Below are positions 44,550 to 54,747 of a stretch of 64,000 bases of DNA, one piece after another. The stretch comes from Syncephalastrum monosporum B8922. Taxonomy: Eukaryota; Mucoromycota; Mucoromycetes; Mucorales; Syncephalastraceae. Every line of letters starts with the position of its first letter. Within the stretch, counting starts at the first letter, position 1. A program made the translations under genes and the position numbers. The notes under the pieces are model-generated. The model was not told where the DNA came from, did not search any database, and worked only from the letters and a program-made list of their open reading frames with translations. Where the stretch lies: positions 156,448 to 220,447 of the forward strand of contig JNEN01000774.1 in the NCBI GenBank assembly GCA_000697355.1, written 5' to 3'.

Positions 44550-46571
44550 ATGTACCGCCACAGCAACAGCAGCAGAACCGGCCCAATCCCTGTACCCGCA
44601 CCCGACGAGGAGGAAAACCTGGCGGAATTGGATGACATTGTGCTGGATGACGAGAAGAAGGCAGCCGTTTTTCAGCAGCAGCAGCAGCAGCAGCTGTCGA
44701 ATAGGGAATACGAAGAAAAAAAGATCGTGCAGGCCCTCGATCGCCGCATGTTACCACTGTTTTGCGTCTTTTACTTTACCGACTACCTGGATCGTGCAAA
44801 CATTGGCAATGCAGCGTACGTAGGACCACAGAACGCTCAGAATATATCTTATCTAAACTATGTTGATTGAATTAGACTAGAGGGTATACAGGAGGATCTA
44901 AAGGTAATATACTAACTCGACGCCGTCAGCAAAACGAATGGCAGAATTAAACTCACATAATAAATTTAGCTCTCGCCATCCCAGCTAGGGACAGCTATCT
45001 CTGCATTCTACATTACCTATGTATACTAAAAGGAAAATACGTTATATCTTCTGAAGTGCTGACGCTGTTTTACGCAGATTCTGTTTGAGGTCCCTTCGAA
45101 CGTCGTGTTGAAACAAACGAGTGCAGTTATATGGCTATCAACAATTATGCTGGCGTGGGGAGGTAAAGACATAAAGACTCAGCCGTGCATGGTACATAAC
45201 ACTCTGTGTCTGCATAGCTATCACCCTCGCCATGGGTTTTATTACGAGTTTTGGCGGTTTAATGGCAGCCCGCTTGCTTCTAGGGTAAATCAATATCGCC
45301 TATTGTCGTGTACACGCGGTAGTTAAGGTCAATTTCCTTTAGTGCGGCTGAAAGTGGCTACATACCCGGTATCCTGTATCAAATGTCCCGAGTTTACAAA
45401 CCACGCGAGCTAAGCTCACGTGTTGCCTTTCTCCTGTGTATGGCGTTTCTTTCGGGCATCGTATCCGGTCCGATAGCCTATGGAACATCTTTTCTGGAAG
45501 GTCGAAACGGTCTTCATGGCTGGCAGTACCTGTTTATTCTCGAGGGTGTACCTACCATCGTTCTCAGCATCGTTTCCTACTTCTGTCTTTTTGATTCGAT
45601 CGATCAGGTGTCCTGGCTCACACCTGAGCAGAAACGGTTGCAGCACCAACGCATGGAAGAAGTCGCAGCTCAGCACGGCCCCACCACAATCAACCTCGCA
45701 ACGTTCCGTGCGGCCTTGGGAGACTGGAAAACATGGCTGTTTTCATTAGTTTACATGCTCAACGCTGTCAATTTCTCCAGTTTCTCTATCTTCTTGCCCA
45801 TGATTATCGATGGTAAAGTCATCCGATATTGTCCATCTCGTACTTGATGTTCTCTTACATATATGTAGGCTTTGGCTTTTCTGTTGTCACGTCGCAGCTG
45901 ATGACAGCTCCTCCAAATATTGTGTCCGTGATAATGGTCATTGTTGGCGGCTACATCGTCGATAAGTACAACCGAAGGGCCGTAGTCCTGGCTACTGGAT
46001 TCTCCATTATGGCTCTTGGGTATTTTCTACTGTACGTTCTGCGTGATCGATGGGGTAAGTGTCATGCATCACATGTCGTTACAGTCAAGCTAATATCAAA
46101 GCACATACCTGCAGCTCTATATGGCGCGTTATTCGTGCTTCCCGTGGGAATGGCCCTGCAAGGTATATTCACATCAACTTTTTAAATCAGACTGTGCACT
46201 GTGCTCATGCCTACCGATTATTATGTATAGCATCTACCGTGGTGAGCTGGTCAGCCATTAATTTTCCTGACTTATCCGTGCGAGCCGTGGCTGTGGCCGT
46301 GGTAGTCATGATAGGCAATACTGGTGGCGTTATCGCTTCCTATCTCTACCCGTCAACCACCGCCCCGCATTATTTCCTTGGCAACGGTATCAACCTCACG
46401 TGTGCTATTGTCGGTGCTATGACGTCTGTCCTCACAGGCATTCTCCTGTATCGTGAAAACCGCCGCCGCGACATGCAAAGTCAACGTCTCTTCCTTGATG
46501 CCAAGGAGCACGGGGAGGACGAAAAGGCCATCCGAGAATTAGAGGATATTAGCTATCGATTTTACTACTAG
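44550..46571 (+). CDS. MFS anion:cation symporter, Dal5/allantoate permease type
   Basis: Nine exons: 44550-44815, 44876-44903, 44970-45020, 45078-45162, 45218-45284, 45343-45812, 45869-46054, 46115-46162, 46231-46571; 513 residues, about 12 membrane helices. Family marks: LPLFCVFYFTDYLDRANIGN, AFYITYILFEVPSNVVLKQ, GFITSFGGLMAARLLLGAAE followed by SGYIPGILYQMSRVYKPREL, WQYLFILEGVPTIVLSI, and the C-terminal half with VGGYIVDKYNRRAVVLATG and GNTGGVIASYLYPSTTAPHY. The TDYLDRANIGNA motif and WQYLFILEG are typical of fungal Dal5-like carriers of allantoate, nicotinate, pantothenate and similar acids; the substrate cannot be told. The cytosolic N-terminus has a Gln7 run. All phases agree. Confidence 0.92.
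44673..44693 (+). repeat. CAG repeat (Gln7) in the MFS N-terminus
   Basis: Seven CAG codons in a row in exon 1 of the MFS transporter. Confidence 0.85.
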
Positions 46572-46732
46572 TGTCGTGTATCCAAGTAGCAAGCATATGT
46601 GTAACTTTTCTTATCGCACGCAGGTGCCCCGTACAAGTTCGAACGATAATACAAATTTTGAACTGCTTTATGATGGTGGATGCAAAAAGGGATGGATATC
46701 TATATTGAAATGTACAAAATGATGGCTTTTGT

Positions 46733-49700
46733 TTACTTTCGGAGGACTTCACGAGCGATCTTGATTCCTGACAAGACGGTCTCTACTTCCGGCGGACTCA
46801 GACCTGGCACCTTGCTTTCCACTAAGGCTTCTTGCATAAAAAAGACACAGCCCTGGGCAAGTGTCCGCAGTTCGTTGATCTTGCCAAACACGCTCGCAAT
46901 CGCCGTGGGCCCAGCGGCCTTGATCTGTAAGAAGATGGTCGAGAAGAGGATTTGCAAGAAGAGACGAGTTTTCGTCGTCACGGTCATGAAGTTGACACTG
47001 CGCAGTATGGCCAAGGAAAGTGACTCGTTGGCGATCAGCGAGCCATAAAACTTGGCGAGGTTGGAGACGCGTGATATTCGGACGTTGCTGCCATCTTCAG
47101 CTGTCGACACGCTCCGTTCCATACCGCCCACCTCACGCTCGCCACACTCGCGAAGGAAATCCCAGAGGCAGTACTGGAAGGTAACCTTGAAGGAATGGTT
47201 CGATTCGCAGAGACGTTTGGCCACCACCATGTAGTAAGGGTTAAAAGCTTTCTCCTATGGTAATTGTGTTAGCTTCGAATTTGTAGTCAGGTTTATCAAC
47301 TTACGTTGCCCGAGCACTGCAGTAAGACACGCGCAATTTCTCGCTGTTGGACTTCGGTCAGCCCCAATTTCATGAGCTTCTCAAAGGCATCCACATAATC
47401 CTACACAAGTTTGTGAGCTAATGCATGCAACCTCTGTAGGCTCTACGTACGTCTGCGCTCATCAAAGCAACAAAGATACTGCGACGAATATCGGTGTTCA
47501 TGCCTTGCTTTTTGGCGAGCTTCAGCAGAGATTCTTGCAAAGTCTGTTCCTTGCGCAAATCTTTGGCCACCTTCTTGGAGTGTTTACTTTCGGTACCTAC
47601 GAGGTTGTCTCGCCAGGAAGCACCGACCAGCCACCATTTGCCTAAAATGCACTTGGTGAGCTTCAATCCGATCTGGACATGCAGCAATATCCTTGCTATT
47701 TACCCTTGGTCTCAATGTTGTGGATATCATCCAAGCTAACACGAAGGGCCTCGGCACTCTTGGTGCTGCGTTTCTTGTCCAGGCCATTCAGGAACTTCTT
47801 CATCTTGAACACCAGCTCCTTGTCAGCAGCACTAGTAGCCTGACCTGCTTTGACTTTGTTGTTTCTGACGTTTGCCAGGGTCTCAAGCATGAACTTGTGG
47901 CGTGTTCTTATGAATAGTGTTAATAACATATACATTGTTCATCTGGAGCAAAAACTCACGAGATAGTGGAAGCATCACGTTTGGCTGTCTCTTTTTGGAT
48001 TTCATCGATCATGTCCTTCAAAGAAGCAGGGTCGTCTGCGCGCAGTTGGAAACCAGCAGCTATCGTGAAATTCATGTGAGTAAGACTCCACCTGTAGCCA
48101 GCACAAATACTTACTCTTGACAACTTTGAGCAGGAGCTCAACGCTATGCTCATCAAGCTGCTTGATAAGCACACGTACGAGGTCATAGATAAGAATGCAT
48201 GATATCACTTGGAAGTTGTAAAGCTCGAGTGCAAGCGTCAACAGGTTTTTAGACTCCTTGGCACCGGGAATGCCTTCCTCGCCTTCTTCGTCACCTCGAG
48301 CAACGGCAGCACGGCACTTGTGATAATCCTTTTCAAAAGACTCCACGAGCGTCTGGACAAAATGGGCAGCTGTGGAAGCGTGTGAACAGTCTGATCTCGC
48401 GAATGGGTAGCATACATACCAAAATCGATACCAACAAGACGGTAGAGACCGCCCACAATGGCCGCGTACACCACAACAAAGGAATCGAGCAGGTTAGCCT
48501 TCTGTGAAATAGAGCTGAGAATCAAGTCGGTGACCGTCGATGTGACATCTAAAAGAAAGTGGAGTAAGTATAACTAATGCCTCGGTGTCAAGGTGAAACA
48601 TACCGTGACGAGGATAGTTGCTGTAGCAATTTTCAATGTCGAGCAGAATGCCGTCCATGTTGCTTTCACTCAAACGATTGAGAAGACCTTGCAACTGGCG
48701 CTGCAAACGGATCTGTTGCTCGGTCTTGGTCGTGGGTGCCTTTCGCAGATGAGGCGGGACGTACTTGGACGTGGCTTTGGGAGCCTCCTCTTCCGGTTTC
48801 TTGGGTGCTGGTTCATCTTTATCCATTTCGGATATCTCTGAAGCGTCTTCCTCAGAATCGTTTTCAGAACCGTCTTCGGACGCCGAGTTCATAGGCACAT
48901 CTTCATCGCTCTGCAGACCGCCCCATACAGCTTCCTCGCCCTCTTCATCCTCCGAGTCCTCGCTCTCGTTCTCGTCCTCGTCTTCGTCTGCTGTTTCTAA
49001 ATCCCCTGAATCTTCTTCACTTTCAAGCATATCTTCATCGTCGTCCAGGTCCTCATCTTCTTCATCGTCGTCGTCGTCTTCCTCGCTGTCGTCTCCACCG
49101 TCGAGACCATCAAACATAGCATCCACATTCTACAAACCAATAAGTCATATGCCCTTCAACATGAGCGTGCAGGCTTACCGATTCAGCCTTTCTGGCGTTT
49201 CGCTTTTGTCTCAAGTACTCCTGGTCATCCATGGTATCATCTTCACCGTCTTCCTTAAGAGCTGCTCCTCCACCCAGGCCATCTAGCAGATCAAGCAAAC
49301 CATCGGCCTCCAGTTCCTTGTTGACATTTTTGCCGCCTGTTTTGACGCCAAGTTTTTTCTCCCAATAGGCGATATCGCGATCATCGTCAGCAAAGGCGCT
49401 GTTGGTCGTGTTTCCGAGGAGATTGTCAGACTCGAGGGCGGCATACAGCCTAGGATTACGCTTCGAAAGCCGCTGAAGGGCAGCTGCTTCGTCTTTCTTC
49501 GAGGTTGCTTCGACTTTCTTCGCAGGCTCCTTCTTTGAGTTCTCCTTCTTATTCTCTGGCGCCCCCGTCTTTCCAGTGGCATTTTGTTTGCCGTTGTTGT
49601 TATTACTATTGTTCTTCTTCTGCTGCGAGCGGTGTCTGTCTTTCGGCTGCTGATCGTCTTGCTTCTGTCGTTTCTGGAACTCGGGGTGGTGGTCGAGGTA

Positions 49701-49986
49701 ATTGGCGAGCTTGCGCTTGCCTTTGTCTATGCGTTTCTGTTTTCGCTGCTCTTTGCGAGTGGCGACCTTGTTGACAAACTTCTTTGCGAATTTGCGGTCG
49801 TCTCCGTCGTCCTCTTTTGCAGCAGCCAAAGTTAGCAGAGTAATGGGAGATCGGCCACGTGATCATACCTTGCTCCTCCAATTCTTCCTTGATCTTGGAA
49901 GGCAATCGAGATCCGATGGCGGGATTGTGGCGTGGTCTCTTGGGGCCCCGTCTTTTGGGGGGGCAGGTACGGAAGTTGGGCTGCAT
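46733..49986 (-). CDS. SGD1: NOM1/SGD1 nucleolar MIF4G-MA3 protein
   Basis: Ten exons on the complement: 49869-49986, 49179-49813, 48604-49129, 48420-48548, 48115-48369, 47960-48059, 47704-47906, 47451-47641, 47305-47400, 46733-47254; 924 residues. NOM1/Sgd1 works with DEAD-box helicase Fal1/eIF4A3 in 18S rRNA maturation. The N-terminus is basic (KEQRKQKRIDKGKRKLANYL), followed by LYAALESDNLLGN and a very acidic stretch. The MIF4G domain starts near YVPPHLRKAP and RLQRQLQGLLNRLSESNMDG, and includes LLDSFVVVYAAIVGGLYRLV and LTLALELYNFQVISCILIYD. The MA3 domain covers DIRRSIFVALMSADDYVDAF through REIARVLLQCSGNEKAFNP. KWWLVGASW is diagnostic. All phases agree. Confidence 0.95.
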
Positions 49987-50611
49987 AACAAAGCTTAAAG
50001 GAGCTGAAGCTGTCAATCCACAGTTAAATTTTTTGCTTTGTCTCTCCACTGAGTGCGAAAACCAACGAGGCTCAATCCCATCCACGCTGTCAATCAACCA
50101 CATCCCAATCCGTAAAACGACACTAATCACCCTAAAGTCTTTTCAAGTCGTAGCAGCTGTCATCGTGGTGCTGCTGTTCGTTGTTATTCATAGAGATTCG
50201 GTACAAAAGGATAGTATTATCAGTTCCTATAAAGAGTGAACGCGAGACGCCGCATTCATGACCTTATATCGTGTCAAACGGCATACTGGAGCATGTAACG
50301 ATCGCGAGTTATCATGAAGGATACAGAAGGCAATAAGGAGTTCCTCTCAAATAGGACATGTTCCAAATGCCGAGCGCAAAGCTGCACCGCCAGACATATC
50401 ACATCACCCGACAGATATCACATCACACCATAGCAACATAATCAAGATGCACTACTTTTTTGTATACATTTGACAGTTGCGTCCGACGCTACCTGGTAAG
50501 TATGGCCCGAATATACACATGATAACCAGCTTTCCATCCTGACCAAGAAATGAACAAAACCATATTTTTGAGAGCTCGGTTTATTATGCACGCAAGGAGA
50601 TGGTAATGGAC
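49987..50611. other. Spacer upstream of SGD1 and downstream of RPL11
   Basis: About 620 bp. A plus-strand frame ending with a hydrophobic stretch (50139-50239) is discussed among rejected items. The right end is the uL5 3' UTR. No supported gene. Confidence 0.45.
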
Positions 50612-51394
50612 TTATTTGTTGAGGACGATGCCATCGAACTAGAGAAAGAGAAAATACCAGAGTCAGTAACATATAGAGAGAACGACAGTGCAGTACATAC
50701 GCGAGACTTGAACCACTCAACGGTCTCCTCCTTCTTGATGCGGTGGGTGGCACCAACGCGGGCAGTGCAGTGCTTGCGGCGGGCAATACGGTCGCCAGGG
50801 CGGCCCATGACGACGTAGTAGTCCATACCGTAGATACCGATGGAGGGATCGTACTTGATACCCAAATCGATGTGCTCGTCGATACCGAAACCGAAGTTGC
50901 CAGTGGCAGAGAAGTTGCGGGCACGGAGCTCGTACTCCTTGACCTTCAGGCCACGCTCGAGGATCTCCTCGGCCTTGGGGCCACGGACAGTGACGTGAAC
51001 GGAGATCTTTTCGTTACGACGGATACCAAAGGTACGGACGGTGTAACGAGCCTTGGAGTACACGGGGGTCTGACCAGTAAGCTGCTCGAGCACCTTGGCA
51101 GCACGGGTCAAACGATCACCGGACTCGCCAACGCTAATGTTGAGAACGAGCTTCTCAATGTTGAGCTTTCGCATGGGGTTGGTCTTGGTCTGCGTTTCGG
51201 CGCTCTATCATTAACATGCATTCGGTTAATTCATCCATTCACGCATCTGTTTTCCTTGGCTGCCCCGTATCCCACATATCTCGTCCATCCATCCATCTAT
51301 CCATCCATCTGTCCATTCGCATCGTGGTACATCCACATCACTACATCACCACTGTATCCTCTCCGCCTTCAAAGTTGTGTCTGATATGTACCAT
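50612..51394 (-). CDS. RPL11: 60S ribosomal protein uL5 (L11)
   Basis: Exons on the complement: 51392-51394, 50701-51204, 50612-50638; 177 residues. Part of the large subunit and of the 5S RNP. Conserved: [95 protein letters not shown] and [15 protein letters not shown]. The last exon supplies FDGIVLNK. Because exon 2 opens with [10 protein letters not shown] and has no Met in the expected place, I infer that the start codon lies alone on exon 1 at 51392-51394 (ATG/GTACAT), restoring the MS- or MSA-type start of yeast L11. Intron 1 is 187 nt and CATC-repeat rich. Confidence 0.93.
51284..51315. repeat. CATC/CCAT tetranucleotide repeat in RPL11 intron 1
   Basis: Imperfect tandem copies of TCCA/CATC in the first intron of the uL5 gene. 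Confidence 0.75.
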
Positions 51395-52980
51395 TGCTGT
51401 TCGTTGAGCCCAACTGGTGTCAAGTGGGAAGAGGGAGAATTCAGGCTTGCGCTGACAGCAGACCACTGAATCCACTCTCCCGCAGAAATCAACTCAGCCA
51501 CCCAAATTAAGAAATGCAATCATCTCAAAACCACAACAGTTGCACGCCTGCTGCTTAGTGCTTAACGCGCACTCGAAGTAGGCTCACGCTGCGATACCTA
51601 GTTACAAATGATTGCGTTGGATAGACTATATTATACATTGCATTTGTAGCTCTCTACTTACTGTAGATGGACATTTGGTCGTATACACGCACGAAAAAAT
51701 CCTAAAAGTGATAATTGGTGTTTGGCGGAAGAGGTAAATCTATGTCTAAAGTAAAAGGATACTGGTGTCTGTATTAACAAGCATATACCACATCGACGTA
51801 AGTTTTTGTCTATTCAACTACAGCAAGTTTTTCCATAATAAATAGAATTCTGTAGACCAAAACTTCCGTTAACTAAACATGGTGGTAAGGCAGTAGTACT
51901 TTTACTGCGTGACCGATGGAAGGTAGCGTGCACAAATTAGCGACCAAGCTTCGCTACTATGGAAGGTACACATGTGTGCGTCACGTATCAGCAGTGAATA
52001 TCTATATCTACAGTTTTATTCTGCTACGATATCGCTGATGCCCAGCGGTTTCATATGTACACAGTTATAATACGACGCAATATCCTTATATGTGCTTTTC
52101 TCAGCATGTATACGAGAGCTCTTCGAGGCGCAGGGTATAATAAGCCCTATGTATGTTCAACTACTACATAATGAATGACAGAAAATCACCGGTATTACAG
52201 ATACTTGGCATATAATGTAATGACGGCCTGGATCTTATGCGTCCACTGAAACGGACGAAGTATATGATTTAGATGGTCTACGCTGTGCGAGAGGCGATAA
52301 ACAAGAAAAATAGTATATGTATGATTCTAACGAGGAACTTGAATTTATCATATGCCACATAACTTCCTCTGATCAACTTTTTTTTCAACAGTGCTTATGG
52401 AACTTTACAGGCTTTAGCGTTGCAGCATATTCTCTAGCCAGATTAGAAACATGAACAAAGTGTCTCCTTGTTAGACCATATCCCCATCGTGCAGTATAGT
52501 ACGTGTTTGTGTATTTTTATAAGTGTCCCCCGGGGTCACTTTACCAATACATATACCGTATTATTTGTACTGAACAGAATCCGGGAGCATGTTCAAGAGG
52601 AAAATTCTGCATAGTGATTTCATCTCTCGCTGTACATGCTTTTATAGGCTGGTGCTGATGTATTTCTTCAGGTAATACTCCCGCTGATCACCGCTGTTTT
52701 TATGCTGCCTGTAGGTATACACTTGCGAGGCAACCTACAACTGAGAATAACAAATGACAGTATTCGGATTGTTCAACGGTGTGACTCTATCCAATCGTTT
52801 ATATGTCTACACTATGAAGGTACCTGGCAGGTCCTATCGGTTAGAAGTAGCCCTACGCATTGACTCTTTTTCCCGGTACTTCACTTTAATATGGTATTCA
52901 CCGCAGGAGTTTCCAATATAACCGAGAGGAGAAGGCCTCTTGAGGCTCATATGCACACATGTCCGCAACTATAAATATGC
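51395..52980. other. Gene-poor region, left part
   Basis: About 1.6 kb upstream of RPL11, strongly AT-rich with no frame of note on either strand. The RPL11 promoter should be in its left end. I see nothing else. Confidence 0.45.
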
Positions 52981-53002
52981 TACTACGGACGTATATCAGC
53001 GG

Positions 53003-53648
53003 TCATACCTGACGATAAAACATTGCAACAGGAGTCACGGTGATCATCCAATATCTTGCCTGGTCCTTGTAGTCCATTTGGTAATTTACCTGTTTTATAA
53101 CGGAAGAATAATACGTGCTAAACCCGAATGAAAGCCATGCAAAATATTGAGCTTTTTGGTCATTGTTGGTAAAATGCAAGGCGAAGGTCCGCTTGTACGT
53201 CTTCACATATATATTCTTTTTCTCGATCACGACGATAAAATGGTAGAGTGATAGAATAGCATGCACTAAGAAGATGACGTGTACAAACTCCTGCCTCACA
53301 AGTGATTCGAGACCGGCTAAATAAAGGCGTAGCAAAGGGCACCGACTTTGTCATCAAAAATAAGTAATACAAATTTCTTATCATTCGCGCAATCCAGACT
53401 AGAAGAGATAAAGTAGTGGCTATGAGCGATAAATGCGCTCCCTTAATAAACACATTGTCGTCTGCATAATTGGAAAAAGTTGGTCTAAAAAAATTGAATA
53501 TGTAGCCTGTTCTCCCTGCCAAGGAGAGGTTGAAGGGGAAATGCCTCACATGACGTGATTTTGAGCCAAAATACTGTTCTTTTTTTGGAACTATGGTGGG
53601 CCAAGATCCTCTTGTCTTCTGCAAGCTTTGTTTTTGTTGATTTGGCAA
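53003..53648 (-). pseudogene. Possible broken membrane-protein gene
   Basis: Two hydrophobic reading frames on the complement, offset by one base, overlap near 53335. The upstream one carries HLSLIATTLSLLVWIARMIR then NLYYLFLMTK. The downstream one (110 codons) carries LYLAGLESLVRQEFVHVIFL then VHAILSLYHFIVVIEKKNIY and AQYFAWLSFGFSTYYSSVIK. Together they would make a continuous multi-spanning protein if a frameshift, or an intron with weak borders, joined them. Donor-like sites (GTAAAT at 53052, GTATGA at 53011) follow in the second frame. No family recognised and no clear start. It may be a pseudogene, an assembly error or a poorly modelled real gene. Confidence 0.3.
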
Positions 53649-54747
53649 TATGTAAGACCATCAAACATCAGCACTTTCTCGCTTCCAGAATGTAAAAGGA
53701 AACAGGGAGATGAAGGTGGCGCTTGTCGTGTCACCTGAGCTGAATTACCTCATATACGGCATAAAGTAGCATGGCTGCAGACGAGCAGAAATCTGAAGAT
53801 GAGCTTGGACCACCTTGCAAAAAGAGGATGAGCTATCGTATTTAGTAGTCTCGTCGATCACCTAGATATTCTTTGTTTCATCTTCTGAGATTATTTTTAT
53901 TTGTGGGCGATACTTTAGCAAGTAGATGAGCGGTTATCTACATTGTTTGTGTCGTGCAACTGTCACAAATACAAATGATGATGGGACGTCAGACCCGAGG
54001 TGATAGCGAAAAATCGTCAAAGCCCACCATTCCGCCATGTACAGTCATCATCGTACACACACACAGAGGCTCGTGCAATCAGATTTCTGCGAAGGATCTT
54101 GATGACCGGGAAACTCCGCGAGCAGAATAAACTGAATAGATGAGGGAAAAATACCTGCCAGTCGCGCCATCCGGGAGGAATCCTCCGATCACACCTACGA
54201 AAAAGAAAAAGGCACTTTGTTCCCTTTGCTTTGGCTGCTGGTTGGCGGGCGATAAATAAAAGGATATCGCAGTCGGTGTTTTCGTTACTCGCGATAGATA
54301 TCGTAATGCTAGTGACTGATTACATTGTGCACATGAAGCGTCTCAAAATGGGTTCACCAGATCACATATCAATCAGCCATGGGGGAACCGCGGAAGCCGC
54401 ACATCTTATCAGCTTCGGGGTGTATCAAGTGCGTTATCGCGCTCTAATCATCCAATCAAAATTAGCGCTTACTCGTGATATAAGGGAAAGATTTTTTTGA
54501 GTCCGTCGCCCTTTTTTCCCCTTCTTCCAATTTCTGGTTCGTTTCTTCACTCAAGTAACTTTCCAACCTCCACACAACACAGCAAAAAAAGACGATCAAG
54601 TTGGTATGCAAAGATAAATAAACCCCATCTGCTAAAAACGGGGACAAGCGAGAAAGAGAACGAGAGGTCTTACCAAACGCTGGATGTGTCTATAGAACAA
54701 GCACATCCGATAAATCCCAAGAAAAAAAACCTCCCTCTTTCTCCACC
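53649..54747. other. Upstream region of the GATA-factor gene
   Basis: About 1.1 kb. It contains several GATA motifs (54249, 54293, 54406-54414 and 54477) and, near the gene, A-rich leader sequence. An 89-codon plus-strand frame at 54231-54500 has no domain. No gene is supported. Confidence 0.45.
54406..54414 (-). promoter_or_regulatory. Candidate GATA-factor site (AGCTGATAA)
   Basis: On the complement the nine bases match eight of nine positions of ATCWGATAA, the site known for fungal iron-responsive GATA factors. It lies about 340 bp before the ATG of the GATA-factor gene, suggesting possible autoregulation. Short motif, so chance is possible. Confidence 0.35.

Noticed and set aside
48765..49286. 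Ser-rich plus-strand frame opposite SGD1
   Set aside because: Poly-Ser is the antisense reading of the acidic Asp/Glu tract of SGD1.
49859..50239. Plus-strand frame ending in a hydrophobic tail, like a tail-anchored protein
   Set aside because: Most of it is antisense to the first SGD1 exon and its intron; only the last third is hydrophobic, with no family match.
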